Shown: positions 9,868 through 22,731 of the stretch, piece by piece
Position numbering within the stretch: the stretch's first letter is position 1
Layout: each line of letters opens with the position of its first letter
Source of the DNA: Tilletia caries
Taxonomy: Eukaryota; Basidiomycota; Exobasidiomycetes; Tilletiales; Tilletiaceae
Assembly: GCA_032718865.1 (NCBI GenBank)
Contig: JALUTQ010000046.1
Span: 1,240,001 to 1,304,000, forward strand
Reading direction: 5' to 3'
DNA length: 64,000 nucleotides
Made by a program: the position numbers and the translations under genes
The notes under the pieces: generated by a model
Told to the model about the DNA's origin: nothing
What the model saw: the letters and a program-made list of their open reading frames with translations, nothing else
Databases searched by the model: none

Positions 9868-12389
9868 TCAGAGCGTGACGAGGGTGAAGACATCCGCAAT
9901 GCAGATCACCCCAAACACCGCCCACGCCACGATCGCGACCGGCCACCACGTCTGGAAGTGATGCCACTTGCCCCCACTTTCCAGCTCCAACGCTGTCGTC
10001 ATCCCCGCTCCAGTCCTCGTCCGAGTAGGAGGATCCAATCCGGCCGTCGTCTCTTGCGTCCTATCCGCATCGGCATCGCGTACGGCTTCATTCCTCACGT
10101 CTTCCTCGTCCTCGTCGTTGTCGATCACGCTCGTCGAGCCGTCTTGAGTCGGTGCGTCTTCCCAGACTCTCATCCAGCTCTTCATGCATGTGATGATCAG
10201 CAGTGGGGCCACGACGAAGGGCAAGGCCATGCTGAGCACAACTTGGCTCCCGACGAGCTATTGCGGACACAAGCATATAGTCTGTCAGTATGAGCCAGGG
10301 AAGAAAGGACAGCGAGAGATAGAAAAAGGGATGAGAGCTCACCAGTGCATCGACTCCGTCCCGGCCCACAGCAGAGGCCACGATCAAACTGGGCACCATC
10401 GCAATGACACGAGTCAGCATTCGTCGAGTCAGCGGGCTCGTCTTCCACCGAATGAAGCCCTCCGAAATGATCTGTCCAGCCAGACAGACCGTCAGACTTG
10501 CACTCTGACCAGCAGCTGTGCACCCAAAGGGGACAAGAAGAAGGAAAAAGAGATAGATCAGCAACGAGCGCAGAGGGAGCAATCCCTTCATGAGAGCGCC
10601 GCGCACGCAACAGAGCGAAGGAAACGTACCAAGCAGAGCAACAGCAAACAAAATCGCGGCCGCATGCCCAACCGTAGTCTTCAAAAGATCAAAAGCCTCA
10701 AACAGATCGTCAACCTGTCGGCCCGAGTTCCTCGTCGCCGCCGCAGCGACGATCAAAATCGCACTATTGATCGTTATCGCGAACGCCAGAAGCGAGAGCG
10801 CAATATCGATCGACGCGTGCGGTAAGTGCGTCTTCACCATCCCCAGCTTGACGTCCGGGGTCGCGTCGGGGTCCAGGTCTGGTATCCGCGGTCCACTGAC
10901 AGCTTGTTGCGGTTTGACGACGCCGCGGGAGGATGAGGAGGAGGGGATGAAGGCCCCAATGTCGATGCGCGGGAACATGCGGACGAGCAGATTGAGAGCC
11001 TTGTCCTTGACGGTGAGTTGCCTTGGCGCGGACGCGTCGAGAGTACCATTCCCGGACGCCTGATCCCGATCCCCCGGCCCATTAAGAGAAAGCGAGCGTG
11101 AATGCCCAGCATTTGGCTGAACAGGAGCCAAGTCCTGATCCAAGCATTCTTCGCAGGCTACCTTGTCGCTCTCGAGCCGGTTGACAGTGGAGAAGTGACT
11201 GCCAAGGAAGAGTCCATGCGGCATGACCGTCGCTCCCAAGATGCCGACGGCAATGTAGAGCGCGTCGTGCTGAACCAGGGTGGAGCTGGGGAGGTAGCCC
11301 TTGAAGGCCTCGGGCCAGTCTGGCTTGACGCGGACGAGAAGGACGATGTAGCAGGCGAGCACGATGATGACCTGCGGTAGTTAAAATTGTGTGTCAGCGA
11401 GGCGCGGTCAGATTCGCGCTGCGGCTGTGAATGCTCACCAAGACACTGATGAGGACCTCGAATGCTCTGAGTCCGCCTTTGGGCCGGTAAACGAAGAGAA
11501 TAAGGAAGACGTCGGCGGAGGTGACGAGGACGCCGCCCCAAAGAGGCAGTTTGGGGAACAGTCTGTGTCGGCAGAGCGAGAGGAGCAGGGCCAGATCAGA
11601 AGGAGGTCCCACAAGAAATAAAGACAGAAGGAACGCGAGCGCGCAATCGAACTCACAGGTTTAGGGCGATGGCGCTTCCGACGAGCTCTGCGAGCTCTGT
11701 CGCGACAATGGCCGCCTCGGCGATGAGGTAGATCCCCCAGAGTGTGCCGTAACGCAGCCACTTCTCCCACCTGGGCCGATTGACAGCAGCAGCAGCAGCA
11801 GCAGCCGTCCCATTACGCTGTCCTTGCTGCTGCTGAGCCCTCGAGCCAAAGGGTCCAAGGATGAGCTGTCGAGAGCTGCATGCGAGGTCGAGGCCGGTGA
11901 CGATGCCGAGTCTGCATGCGAGGACCTGGAGCAAGATGGCGAACAGGCCGGAGAGAAGGACGGCGAAGAGAAGTTTGTACCCATGCGCTGCACCCGCTTG
12001 CAGATCCGTCGCCCAGTCTGTGGTTGTCCCACAGAGAGAGAGAGAGAGAGAGAGAACAGTCAGCCAAACTACCTCTGCCACACCCCGGGGAATTGTAACT
12101 CACTTCCTGGATCGCTGTACGCGACGGAGGCGACGAGACCGGGACCGATGAACTTGGCATGTCGCCTAAGCGTCTGTTTGACGGTGTCGCAGCACTGCTT
12201 GAGGCCCGACTGTGACGGCTGTAAGGAGGCCGCGTCCGCCTCCTCCTCATCGCGGCGGCGGCGGCGGCTTGCGCTTGTACCCGCACTTGCATTTGCTGGC
12301 AGTGGTACTTCCATCTTGGGCACCGGATGGCTGCTACTTGGACGAGCCCACTTGGGAGACGACGCAGATGGGGAGGCTGGCAAGTTCAT
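9868..12389 (-). CDS. NRAMP-family divalent metal transporter
   Basis: Six exons: 12389-12104, 12017-11657, 11562-11439, 11371-10630, 10515-10343 and 10257-9868, giving 691 aa. The metal-site motif of TM1 is formed across the first intron (VAYSDPG then NWATDLQAGA). That of TM6 is GATVMPHGLFLGSH, giving the Asp/Asn and Ala/Met ligands expected of Smf/NRAMP proton-coupled Mn2+/Fe2+ importers. TM8 is rebuilt by splicing (AVALL-AAGQSASLTVCLAGQ). The cytosolic N-terminus is Ser/Lys rich, and a loop of about 120 residues follows TM6. Intron 1 contains an (AG)n tract that reads as a long CT polypyrimidine run beside the acceptor. Intron 4 (10516-10629, 114 nt) is in frame and stop-free. The membrane (plasma, vacuolar or endosomal) is not decidable from sequence. 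Confidence 0.93.
12033..12054. repeat. (AG)11 microsatellite in NRAMP intron 1
   Basis: Eleven AG units lie inside the first NRAMP intron. Read on the gene's strand they are a CT-rich polypyrimidine tract just before the 3' splice site at 12018. Confidence 0.9.
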
Positions 12390-12393
12390 CACG

Positions 12394-12418
12394 CAGTCAG
12401 TCAGTCAGTCAGTCAGTC
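12394..12418. repeat. (CAGT)6 tetranucleotide repeat directly upstream of the NRAMP start
   Basis: Six and a quarter CAGT units lie five bases upstream of the NRAMP ATG. In the sense of the mRNA they read as ACTG repeats, so they should lie in the 5' leader if transcription starts further upstream. Confidence 0.9.
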
Positions 12419-13806
12419 GGTGGGGATGGAGAAGGAGAAGGTCGTCGTCGTCGTCCAGCAGAACCTCAGCATTAATATTACATTCAGGAGGGGCAGCCAG
12501 CGTTCCGCATCTGAGGTACGAGTTCGAGTTTGAAGTTCATGCCCAGCCAGGAAGGAGGTGAAGGTAAAGCAAGGAGGTCCAGCACTCAGCAGGCCAGCAT
12601 CGCAGCGTCCGTCACTCCCACAGTGCCACCTGCCACCTGCCACCTGCCATCGGCCCACCTTCCCCACTTGGGCCCCCATCGCCTCACCCGGCCACCCCTC
12701 ACCGCTCGCCCCTTGGCCCTTGCCAGCATCCTCACCATGCCCAGTGCCCACGCTTGGCGAAGAAAAGTGGAACGATCGAGTTCGAAGTTCGAACCCCCTT
12801 CACCCTTCGTTCCGCACACTTCCGAATCAGCCCGAAAGGGTCCTCTATCCACCCCGAGACTCTCCGACAACAACTCCCCGACAACTCCCCGGAAGATGCT
12901 GCCTGGGCAACAAAAGTCTGATCCGGCTGCATTTGCCAGGCGTTCTTTGGCGCATGCGTACATACATACGTGTAGAATTATACGTTCATTTCGAGTTGGG
13001 AAAAGGGGGGGATGAGGCGGGGGCGTCAAGCGTGTTCGTGGAGAGGAGGCAGGGGATAGGGGAGGAAAGGCGTAGGTTGAGATATGCTCGTTTCGTGACG
13101 TTCAGCGAAGGCGGAGGGGGAGGGGAGGTAGTTAAGGTCGTAAAAGCGAAGATGATGATGGTGAAGATGATGCTGCTGCTGCTTGGTGCAAAAAGGAACA
13201 GGGAGAAGAAGAGAAGTCGGAGAAGAAGGGGGGGCCAAGGGACACCAGGGTGACGAAGGTAGCGTGAGATGCGTTGAGTTTTCGAATTTTGGCTGTTATC
13301 GGTCTTGTCTTGTCTTGTCTGGTCTGGTGAGGGCGGAGAGGGGTCGAAGTCCGTAGAATGGTACGCGGGGGGTATCGGACTTCTTTGTACGTTGGTTGGT
13401 TGGTTGGTTGGTTGGCTGGTGGGTGGGAAAGGGTGACGGGTGAGGCGAAGAGGTGCAAAATAATTTAGACGAGACGGGGGCGTGAACGGTGGGCGGTGCG
13501 GGAGAATGGATGCGGGTCGATGAAGAAAGAAAGTGTCCCTTGGAGAACTTGTGAAAATAGGTGAAAAATCGGCAGCAGAGCCTTGAAAAAGGTGTCCAGG
13601 AAACGTTTGGAGAAGATTCTTGTGCGGCGGACTCTAGGGTTGTGATGATGTGCAGCAGGGAGACTCGAGAGAGAGAGAGAGGGAGATGGGAGACCGAGAC
13701 CGGGGTGGAGTGAGTTCGTATTCTTGTATCTTGAAATCGTTATCCTTATCGTATCGAAGTAGAATGGGCGCGCGGTCCGAGGGGAGGTTATCCTTCCTTT
13801 CCACGT
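12419..13806. other. Non-coding spacer
   Basis: About 1.4 kb between the NRAMP leader and the stop of the next minus-strand gene. It contains a Pro/Cys-coding-like but low-complexity stretch (tandem CCACCTGC near 12626-12648), purine-rich runs and two simple repeats. Open frames here are short, mutually overlapping on both strands and match no family I know. It probably holds the NRAMP promoter and the 3' UTR of the 1,906-aa gene. Confidence 0.6.
13392..13415. repeat. (GGTT)n microsatellite
   Basis: About six GGTT units, followed by a diverged GGCTGGTGGG extension, in the spacer 3' of the large coiled-coil gene. Confidence 0.85.
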
Positions 13807-16800
13807 TCACTGGTTGACCGAATCGTCCTCCTGCAACATGTCCCGGAACGTCCTCGACACCGGCCCAGCAAATCCACTCACAAAACTCGCAGCCGGACTC
13901 TCCGTCTGCGCAGTAAAACTGGAACTCGCCCCCGTCGTCGCAGCCGACACCTTCCGATGATCACCCTCCTCATACGTCGCCCGTCGATGACGCGGCGACG
14001 CAGACGAGGACGACGAAGACATCGGCAACCCCGAGCCTCTCTTCCCCGATCCACCACTAGCACCACTCAGCGTAGTCGACCGACCAGGGTGCAGCCCAAG
14101 TCCGCGCAGACTCCCACTCCCGTCCCCAACACTCTCCGACACCGCACTCGTCCGATCCGTGCTCGCCGGCCCGCTCGCATTGTTGAACGAGTTCGGCGAC
14201 GTCGAGATCGTAGAGCTCACCCCGAGCGGAGAATCACGCACCCGGGTGTTCCTCTCCAGAAATTGGCTCGTAGGTATCGAGGGGAAGGGAGCAGACATCA
14301 AATCTTCAGGCGATGATGCGCCGCCGTTCCCGTGCTCGGTCCGGAGAAGTTTATCCGGCGAAGGACTCGCGCCTCGCGGCTGTCTCTCATCCGCAAGCGT
14401 CCATTCCAGCTCACGTTCGTCGACTTTCAGGCCCAGGACAGAAGGGTAGTTGTGCAGCGAGGGCGAAGACGTCGGTCGTGGTCGGGTCACTTTCGATTCC
14501 ACGGGTGCAGCATCCCTCGAAGGCGTCGCGCCCGACGGTGCTTTGAAGATCGACGGAACCACCGTGGGAGAACTCATCGCATGAATTCCATGGCTAGCCG
14601 CGGTGACCGAGCGGTTGCCACTCCCACCCAGGTCCGAGCCTTCGTCTTCGTCCGACTGATCGCTGAGACCGATCGGACTTTGACCAGACGGCAGACGAGA
14701 AATCGAAAGCTCGTAGCGCTCTAGAACGGAAGCCGAAGGTTGGGTTTCCGTCTGCCGTAGATGCTCGATCTCTCCCTGCAGCTCTCCCACCCGCTGATCC
14801 AATTCGACCAGTCGCAACCCGAGCGTCTCTCCATGGTCCATCTGCCGCTGAAGTTCCCGCTCCAATTGAAGCACGCGGGTAACTTCGGCGTGCAGATCAG
14901 ACTGAAGCTGCCGGTTCGCCGTCTGCAGATGAGCATTCTCCGTCCGAGTCTGCTCAAGGGCGTCCAACAGGCTGTTCCGCTCCAGCTCATGTCGCCGCCG
15001 CATCATCTCCATGACAGGATTGTTGTCCGGTTCCGACAGCGCAGCACCTTCGCCGCTGTTGAAGACAGACGTCAGGCCAGAAGATACGGTCCAAGGGGAA
15101 CGCGCCATGCCGGCCCGGTGCGAAGTCGGAAGGCTGCGGGTCAGCGCTCCGGGACTCATCCCACCAGCTCCACCCCCGCGCATCGATCCGAACTCAGTCG
15201 CGCCTTGCGAGTACCCAAAGGTCGTCGGAGGACTCGCCAGACTGAGCAACCCCGAGCGCGGACTATCGCCGGATGAACCTCCCTGACGGCCCTGCTGCCG
15301 CGGCGATTCGGTCTCTCGACCACCCCGACCAGGAGTCTGCCGTCGAGCCGATACCGACGACCCTTCCCGATGATGCGTGGTAGAAGAACCAGGCGTCGGA
15401 CCATTTAAGCCCAATCGAGCAGCCAGGACGGAGCCCGAAGCGGACCCCGAGCCAAATCGATACTCTCGCTTGGGCCGATCATTCTCGACATCCATCGAAT
15501 TCCTGATCGTCTCAGCTTGTGAAGTGGCACTCGACACTTCGCGAGGCGGATGGGGCAGACCCATCAAAGCGGACAATCTCTTCGTCCGTGCGCTGTCCGA
15601 GGGGTAGCGCGGACCTTGAATGGGCGAAGTAAGCGGTGCAGCAGGTGTCGGGATGGCAGTCGTGCTCTGCGTACGAGCTCGCGCAGACGGCGTACCCGAT
15701 CCCGTCGATATCTCCAAGTTGGCCCGTGTCCTCTTCGAAATGGCGCTGGAGCTGACAACAGGTGTCGAAGCGGCTGACACCCCAATGGCAGAAGTGACCA
15801 GATCACGCATCCGGTCGTACGCCATCTCGATCTCCTTGAGACCCTTCTGATGTCCAGAGAGCTTTGATGCGTTCGAAAGATCGCCAATTTCGATCGAGGC
15901 CCGAGTCTGTTCGGCGGTACCGCCTTCTTCGAGCCCATCCAAAATTTGCGACTCGTCGATCGACGTCTTCAGCCGTCGGACAGCATCCAGAATCGCCAGC
16001 TGAGAAGTCGAAGAAAGTGTCACCCGATTCCGGCCATGCGAACCGCTTTCTTCCGAATCGTGTGAGTCCGGCCCTTGAGTCGGCTGAGCAGCCGACACCT
16101 TCGGCATCAGTGTCGAAAGTCGCTTGCGAAGCGAGGTCGGATCAAAGCTGCCCTCTCGTCGATTGTTAACCAGAGCCTTCTCCACAGCCCGCAGATCCCG
16201 CTCAATCTCCAGCACAAAGCTTTCTTGGAGAGAGGGAGGAGCAGGAGAGTGGAAGAGATCCGAGGTAACGCTCGATTGAAGACCCTCCTTCCTGACGATG
16301 GGACCAGCATCGTTCCCATCGCCGAAGGTGTTGCGACGCTTGTACGGAGACTCCGACTGTTGCTTGCCAGACGAAAACGAAGCCCCGCTCTCCGTATCCA
16401 CAGAACGTTGCGCCTGCTGCCTGTCGTACGTCCGGCGTCCACCAGAGCACGTCACTGGATCATTCGGTCGCACAATCGACTGTGGGTCTGTCCGGGGCGT
16501 CATCGGATTGAAAGTGGACGCAGAATGACGACCGGGGGAATGGTCTTCGACCGGACTGCGGCCCAGATTGGACGATGCGATATCGGAGAGCTGCGGGGAC
16601 GCCGTATTGTATGAAACTGCTGACATGGTCGGCGTGGTCAAGGGCAGCCCTTCCTGCGCTTGCGCGTTGTTGGAAGCCTCGTCGACCATGGTCCAAATCG
16701 ACGGAATGTTCGAAGGCCCGGCAGTAACGGGAACAGATGGCGATATGCCGGGAAGAAACGATGAAGCAGGTCCAATGGCACCTGCCTTCTTCTCTGGCGA

Positions 16801-19629
16801 ATGCTGTGGAGTCGGCACCGAGGCCCCCTTCAACGCCTGCAGTGTCAGCGCCCGATCCGTGACCGAGTGTGCACTCGCAAATGTGTTATGCGAACCCGAC
16901 CGAGACATATTGTTATCGCTGTCCGATGGTACTACCAGAGACTGTTTCCGATGGAACCGGAGCCGATCCGTTACACTATTCTCCCGCTTTTTCATGCTTC
17001 CCGCCCGGCCCCGAACCGGAGACGTGGGTAATGAGCCGAGCGTTACATTCGGAAGAAGCATATTGCGCCGATCATCCGTCCAGCTGTCCGACGCCCGCAA
17101 CCGTGCCGCAGGTGGCGAATCCGGACCGGGTGTGCGGAACCCATCTACGTAGGAATGTCCAATTCCGATCGGTCCGAGCGAGGCACGCTTGGAAGCGTAC
17201 ACTGCTTGCGAAGGTTGATGATTCGTATGAATGGGACCTTCCATGCTCGTGGCCGCCCGAGGTGGCAAAGGAAGCTGAGCACGCTTTCCTTCATCCAGAG
17301 CCCGAGTCCAATTGCTATGCGCTCCTTGCTGTACAAGTCCGTTGGGTACAGGCGTCGGGTTCGAAGTCCGAGCGGAACGACCAGCAAAGAATTTCCGCAA
17401 GGTCGAAAGAGGCTTTAAAGTTTTGACCGGCTCCGGTTCTGGTACATAATGGTGGCTTCCCGAGCTGGAACGAGGTGATGAGATTCTAAGGAGCGTAGCA
17501 AAAGAAAGAAGAGAGCGTGTCAATGTCAGTCATGGTTGTTGAGAGCGAGGGGAAACATCCCCATGTTAGGCGCTTTGCAGCACTCACAAGCTGGTAGTGT
17601 CCTCCCTACGATCCTCATGAACAACGGACTGAGCCAGCCCCGCCTCGCCCTCCAATCCCCGCGACGAACGTCGCTGTCTCGACGACGGAGGCCGCTGCTG
17701 GTACACAGCAGACCCATCCGCACCCTGCGGCTGAAGCGAATAGCTCCCCGTCCGAGGGTCCAGCAGATGGACATGCAGCGACGCATTAGGCGCATGCGTA
17801 TGGTCCAAAATGCTCGACCGACTCGTCTGCAGCCCAACTCGCGGCGGGGCCGCAACACCCTGCGAATGAACTGCCAGCACATCATCCTCGTCGTCATCGT
17901 CGCGCCGACAACTCGAGCGCGAGGCTGGGTTCGACCCTGATGCCATGGATGAACTGGCCGGAACGGTGAGAGAGCCACCTCGCCGCCGGCCGCCACCCTG
18001 CCGGCTGCTGTTGCTGATAATACTGGGTGCACGACCTGTAGCGGAGGTTGCGGAGCGGTGACGCGTGCCGCTTGCGAGTGGCAGTCCGCGGTGGTGTTGA
18101 AACATTTCGCCGGGCATGGCCGAGCTGCCATCCGTTTCTTCGTCCTCGGATGAGTGCCAGATGGCGGGAAATGGCTCCGCCTTGCTTGGAAGAGGTCTGC
18201 CGTACTGTTGATGTTGCTGTTGGTGCTGCAGCTGCAGCTGCAGCTGTTCATGCTGGAGGTGTGCGCTCATCGCCTGATCGTACATGTTTGTAGCAGAGTC
18301 GGGGCCAAAATGGCCGAGGTGAGGGTAGCCGTCCATAGGAGCGTCGTTGGCGTGATGATCGTGACTCGCCAGTGCGCTTGTCGTGACAGGACCGACGACT
18401 TCTGCTAAGTTGCCTTGGGCTGGGACCTTCTTCCTGATGGAGCCTGAGCGCAACAGAGAGCCAAATGCGTTGCGAAGTGAGAAGCGCGACAGTCTCTTGC
18501 GGCTCTCGGAGAGCTGATGCGACGAGGAAGGAGCTGCCTGCGGAACCTCCGACACGGCCGAGTGCTCTCGTTGGTGGTGGCTTTGCTGGTGATGATGATG
18601 ATGGTACCGCTGTGGTGATCCGTGTTCGTACGATGTCTCGGCGGGATCGTGCACGAGCGCGAAGGACTGCTGCTGATGGAAGTGCTGCTGGGATTGTTCC
18701 GCGTCGGCACTGTGTTGTTGAGAAAAACCCTGGCTGGCTTCTCGAGAAGAATACCGAGGCTGAGAGTAGTGGCTGAAGTCGGACGGTGAGAAGACGTCGT
18801 CGACAGCTTGGAGGGGCGTGTTCGTGGCCGTCACAACGCTGTGGTTCGTGCTTTTGTTGTTGTGGTGAGTGTGCGACGTTCTTGATCCGCTTCTCCACCC
18901 CGCACCTCCTGAAGAGACAGCTGCTAGCGGCCATGCAGGCAAAGATGAGCCACGGGAATCGGTATCGTAAGCGGGTGTAGCGCCTCGAGAAGCCACCGCA
19001 GGAGGCGGGGAAAGTGCCGCTCTTGTTGTGGGTGCTAGTGGCGCAAAATTCAGAATTAAGGTTTGGTGTGGGTCGTGAGTCGTTCCGGCAATTGGTGATC
19101 GGCGCCGGCTATGTTCTGGGGGTGCGACTCTGGAATTGAGCGCCCCGGTTTCATGGTGATGGAAGTCATCGGAGTGCCATCGCCCTTCCGTTTGCGTTTG
19201 GAAGTGACGGTGTTCGTGGTTGTCGTTGTGCTCGTCAAGAGGGGATGAATCGTTAGTGAGAGAGGATTGCGGATGGTGATTAAGGAGGTTGCGCTGACGT
19301 GTACTTTGGTTGTTGGAGTCGGTTGTCAGATCCTGCGGCTGTTGGTGCTGTTCGGATGTCGAAGAACCGTGTGGGAGGAAGTGGCGAATGATCCTGCTGC
19401 TGCTGCGTTCGGGAGGTACGAGCAAAGAGCGCTCTGAAGGACGATGCTGGTGAAGGTCTTCGCTGTGTCCGGTATCGCCACCAACCGACCAGGTTCGAAT
19501 CCGTGGGCTGCGCTGTCGATTTCTTCCCAATGTCATCGTCGCTGACTGGTGTCCAGCGGCGTCACTGCCGGTGACTTGCTCAGCGTCGTCCCTTCTTGGC
19601 CGCTTGCTGAGACCGAAAGGAAGGCCCAT
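13807..19629 (-). CDS. Large low-complexity protein with a C-terminal coiled coil
   Basis: Two exons, 19629-17588 and 17485-13807, join in phase 2 to give 1,906 aa. ATG at 19629 starts MGLPFGLSKRPRRDDAEQV; the glycine at position 2 could allow myristoylation, but Pro/Phe context makes that uncertain. The N-terminal third is rich in His, Gln and Ser, with repeated HHHHQQ-like runs. The middle is Ser/Thr/Pro rich with many short basic sites. One convincing coiled coil of about 90 residues lies near residues 1510-1600 (MEMMRRRHELERNSLLDALE onward, heptads of Leu and Glu/Arg). No catalytic domain is visible. Length and composition suit a scaffold, for example of polarity or the cytoskeleton, but that is a guess from composition only. 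An upstream 5' exon is possible because the preceding spacer is very long. Confidence 0.75.
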
Positions 19630-22600
19630 GATGGCTGTGCGGCACTGCTCAGTTGGTCGAGACTCCTTCCAGCTTTGTCAGGGGAAGCGCTGCAAAGACA
19701 GGCGTCCAGACCAGTCGACGGAGTGTGCAGAGAGGAAGAGGACGTCGTCGTGTGTTTCTTGGTACGTTGCTTTGTGCGTTCGTTATCATTCAGGCGTTGA
19801 CGAGGAGGTTGCAGCGCAGACACCCGGGCTTTGGCCAGGGGGACAACCAAGAATTTCTTCGAAAGAGCACAGACCGGCGTTGCACCAGGAGTAAATGAGA
19901 CGGACCGAGAGCGTATGGCGGAAGCCAGCTTCTGTGATGCACGATGAAACGAAATTTGCGGGACGGGCCCTCCGTGACTCTCACAATCACAAGCGGAGTA
20001 CAACCCGCACTGGATTTGTGAGGTCTGTCGAAGGTGTGCCAAGCAGGCATAGATTGTTCGGCGGGTTGTCGCATGGCGTCGATGGTGCACAGGTGGAACG
20101 AGACCCAACGCCGGCATGAGCGAAGCGACGAGAGAGGCGGGAGAATGGAGAGGAGCAGCATTTATCCAGTCAGCAGATGTCCATGATAGGGTTGAGGCAA
20201 AATACGACGGGGAGGAATTGAGCCGTGGCCCGTGAGGAGGAACAAATGTGGTTTGATCTTCGAGATGATCGCCAAATGGTGTTTCAGCCCGCCATAGGGC
20301 CCTGTAGAAGCGGGTCCCCGGTCCCCGGAGACACCAATTGCAGATTTGATAGTCTGCCTTCACTGCCTCGTGAGTTGCGGGGAATGAGCCCATCATCTGC
20401 CCGCCCGCAATTCAGCAGCGCTGCCTGCGACAGTGGCAATGTCGACTTGTGCAAAGATAATTGATGACCCGACGCTCGAGACGGCATGGACAGTCCGTCT
20501 ACATGCATGACTGTCGACCTCTGCCATAGTATCACGGGGCTGACGATGGCAAGGACGGCCCAACGATGGCGGGGAGAGAAAGAGAAAGGGAGTGGAAGAG
20601 AATTCGGAGTTGGACATGACTCACATGCGTACCCAGACGGCTGACACTTCTCCTTCCTTCTTCTTCCCGGACGATCCTTGGGTCTTCTTCTCGTGCTGAC
20701 TGGGGAATTTACCCGCTTCCGTCCCGCAGTCCGAGCCACCTGCAAGCTGCAGCTGCTGCCTTCGACTTGCGAGTCTCCGACCCAGTCGACAGTCGACACC
20801 ACGCGCTGACTTCTATTTGCGGGTGAGTGAGCAAGGCAGTTGCGTTCCGTACCGATGGGTCCCGGAAAGCTTGTTTTGCTGGTGTGGGAAAACGAGCACG
20901 CTGGGACGAAGCAGGCGGAGGTCGGGCGCGCTGGGATATTGAACCTTATCCACAGGCGCGTCGCGCGTCGGAGGCGTGAGAAAACGCGTCGGTCCTCCGG
21001 GCAACGAAACGCGTCAAGGAGGGAGGGGAAATTCCAGAACCGAGCTCGAGCTCGAGCTGGGACTGGAAGGGGAGAGGAAGAGGAAGAGGAACGGGGTGGT
21101 GGACGATGTCAGGAAGAAGGAGGGAAGGGAGGGAGGAAAAGAAGTCAGCGGGAGAAGCGCGTCTGGTGTGCTGCCATGCGGAAACCCAGCGGAAGCGGAC
21201 GCGTCTGAACTTCGAACTTGTGCTGCTGTGTGCTGTGGCTGACTCGTTCCCTCTCCCGCTCCCTCCCTCTCTGTGCTCTCGCCTCTCCCCCACCGTCTCA
21301 CCACGCCTCCCAAAGTCCCAAGTGACCATATGGCGATCCTGCGACGATCATTGGTCTTTCATCCTCCCACTTCCGTGTGCTCTCTCGCTGACAACGTCCT
21401 CCTGCCTGACGAACTGACGATGAACGCCCCGCCACATGACGTACGCGACCGCGACCGCGACAACACCAGCCCGCAAGCAGCTGCGAGCTGCAAGCCCGCA
21501 ATCCTCGTCGCGGCCGTCCGGGCTGTATCACGTATATATGCCTGTATATGTGGTCCAGTGGCGTTGCGCAGTCGCGCTCCTTATCCCATCGGCATCGTGC
21601 CGCGTGCGTGGTGATCAGCATGCAAAAATGGATACTGGATACTGGTGACTGGGTCCTCTGTGCTTGGGGCCCGCTGTCCCCGCTGTCTGACACGCCAGAC
21701 GAATTCATGGACGCGTGTGCGAGCCTGGTATGAACGGTGCTTCGCTCTCAGTCCTCTCAAGGAGGGCTTGAGCGGGTCGGAGAGGATCGAGGCCAGCCAC
21801 GATCGTGGGACGCATCTTATGTATCACCGGCGCCCTCGCCCTCGCGTCTGGCGCGTCGACGTGGCGGGAAGATTGTGCGGTGGCTGGGTCAATTAAAGAG
21901 GGAAGGAGCAATCGAATGAGGATATGAAGATGATGGATCGATTTCCGGGATCGTTAAAAGCACAGCAGAGAGCAAAAACCTCACGCAGAGCCAAAGCGGC
22001 GGGGCGCGCGAGGAAGGAAGTGAAGGAAGGGAGTAAGGCAGGAGCCGTATAGCAAGGATGAGAATGAGGAAAACAAGAAGAGTGGTGGATCAGAAGCGGA
22101 GGTTGGGGGGTATCCGAAGAGCTGAAGGAAGGAAGGAGATGAAGGGTCGTCGGGATCATACTGCCGGGTCGAGAAGAAGCTTGGCGCACGAGTGCCGAGC
22201 CGAAGGGTCCCAGCGTCTTGATGAGAGTAAAGGGAGGAGCCCGGGCCAGACCGTTCACTTTGAGGATGGAGCGCAGCCTCGGAATCGAGAGGGATAGCCC
22301 AGGAGCCCCGGGAGGGATGGACTGAGGGACCTTCTTTATCGGCGAAAGGCCTCCAAAGCACATTCTTTTCGAGAAGTCGCCCAGAGAGAAGAGGTTCTTG
22401 AAGAAAAGGGATGCCGCGTGAGCGGCGGGGCCGTGACACGAGCAACGAAGGGAAAAAGCCGATGAGAACCGTGCTCCCGTTGGATGCCGGCCGCCATAGA
22501 AGGGTGGAAGCCGAAGCCGAAAGAAGAGACCATAGAAGTATCGAACCGTGAGAGAAGGCGAGAATCGACGGTCGTCGTCGTCGAAGCCGAAGAGGGATCG

Positions 22601-22731
22601 AGAAAAGTATGTACCGGACCGAAGGTGGAAATGGAGGACCGTGATGACGCCCGTAAAAAGCCCACCCGTCCGACCGAGTCGAAGCACCCGAAAAAAGAAG
22701 AACATCATAGGATCCAAAAAAGAAGTTTTCA
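19630..22731. other. Long non-coding spacer (3.1 kb)
   Basis: This lies between the start of the large coiled-coil gene and the stop of the Zn2Cys6 factor, both on the minus strand. Open frames of up to about 280 codons exist on the minus strand at 19533-20396 and 21893-22735. Their products are compositionally random, rich in Ser/Arg/Cys and without motifs, and they overlap frames on the other strand. I see no RNA gene. It most likely carries a long promoter and 5' leader for the 1,906-aa gene. Confidence 0.55.

Noticed and set aside
12775..12800. GTTCGAAGTTCGAACCCCC, tRNA T-arm-like sequence
   Set aside because: No acceptor or anticodon stem can be formed around it; it is a short palindrome only.
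19490..19505. GGTTCGAATCC, a tRNA B-box match
   Set aside because: No A-box or cloverleaf at the right distance; it lies inside coding sequence of the large gene.
19533..20396. 287-codon minus-strand open frame upstream of and overlapping the large coiled-coil gene
   Set aside because: Product is compositionally random, overlaps the true N-terminus in another frame and has no motif.
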